From a virus, in IMG/VR virus record IMGVR_UViG_3300032322_002570, positions 1 through 64,000 of that record: 64,000 bases of DNA; one strand, written 5' to 3'. Shown here one piece after another: positions 63,936-64,000 of the stretch (positions are counted from its first letter, which is position 1; every line of letters begins with the position of its first letter). Made by a program: the position numbers and the translations under genes. The notes under the pieces were generated by a model. The model was given only the letters and a program-made list of their open reading frames with translations. It searched no databases and had not been told where the DNA came from.

Positions 63936-64000
63936 TGCAGCACGCAATCGTTCGAGCCCACAAGGGCTCATCCGCCGGCAGGCTTGCCGCCCCGCCAGGA
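63935..64000 (+). CDS. Gene start cut by right window edge
   Basis: The ATG overlaps the previous stop by one base; 22 codons (QHAIVRAHKGSSAGRLAAPP) before the edge. Nothing more can be said. Confidence 0.4.
   Translation, partial: MQHAIVRAHKGSSAGRLAAPPG

Noticed and set aside
1-64000. CRISPR array, integrase or lysogeny module
   Set aside because: No spaced direct repeats of the right size and no recombinase, excisionase or repressor were recognised.

Overview
This window is part of the genome of a large tailed dsDNA bacteriophage (Caudoviricetes), either an isolate or a metagenome contig. It carries a large and small terminase, a DUF4055-type portal, a DnaG-type primase, a DnaB-type helicase, virion and lysis genes, and dozens of small genes whose starts and stops overlap. 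No integrase, repressor or plasmid gene was recognised, so a virulent lifestyle is the simplest reading. Base composition is GC-rich apart from two AT-rich islands near 13.5 kb and 61.3 kb. The host is not fixed by the sequence. A Gram-negative aquatic bacterium is likely, because there are outer-membrane-type, RlpA and cellulose-synthase-like genes and a cobalamin-dependent ribonucleotide reductase. A cyanobacterial link is possible but unproven. Major capsid, tape-measure and most tail genes were not found and probably lie outside the window.

Layout. (1) 1-13.3 kb, minus strand: about 45 mostly small, tightly overlapping genes (two NUMOD4/HNH homing endonucleases, an RlaP-like nucleotidyltransferase, a phosphoribosyltransferase, DUF551-like proteins, a macro-domain protein, tiny membrane proteins). 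(2) 13.3-14.0 kb: AT-rich control region with palindromes and a leader element that recurs, inverted, at 61.4 kb. (3) 14.0-14.6 kb: one plus-strand SLOG-fold gene. (4) 14.6-42.8 kb, mostly minus strand: putative cell-surface genes (cellulose-synthase-like glycosyltransferase, signal-peptide beta-rich protein), dUTPase, an RNA-repair set (RNA ligase, polynucleotide kinase, phosphatase), RlpA, portal, ribonucleotide reductase with two inteins, primase, sigma factor, terminase, dNMP kinase, tRNA, a second glycosyltransferase, ThyX, a glycoside hydrolase, an exonuclease and RusA. (5) 42.9-58.0 kb, plus strand: virion and lysis genes, including a DUF1800-DUF1501 pair and a protein built of 22-residue repeats. 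(6) 57.9-61.1 kb, minus strand: membrane protein, helicase and replication protein. (7) 61.1-61.6 kb: second AT-rich control region. (8) 61.6-64 kb, plus strand: DnaQ-like exonuclease and small genes.

How the parts fit. Ribonucleotide reductase, dUTPase, dNMP kinase and ThyX would supply dTTP and other dNTPs to the helicase/primase replication module. The ligase, kinase, phosphatase and RlaP-like protein would mend cleaved RNA such as tRNA, countering host anticodon nucleases. A phage sigma factor is encoded next to the terminase. Plus-strand late genes are preceded by a recurring GGWAYACTA motif that is a candidate for its promoters. Early genes instead carry extended -10 boxes (TGnTAtnaT) mostly 20-35 nt ahead of the start codon.

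Several genes appear to be split by single-base shifts, mostly at short homopolymers. These may be assembly errors, real mutations or, in one case, programmed frameshifting.
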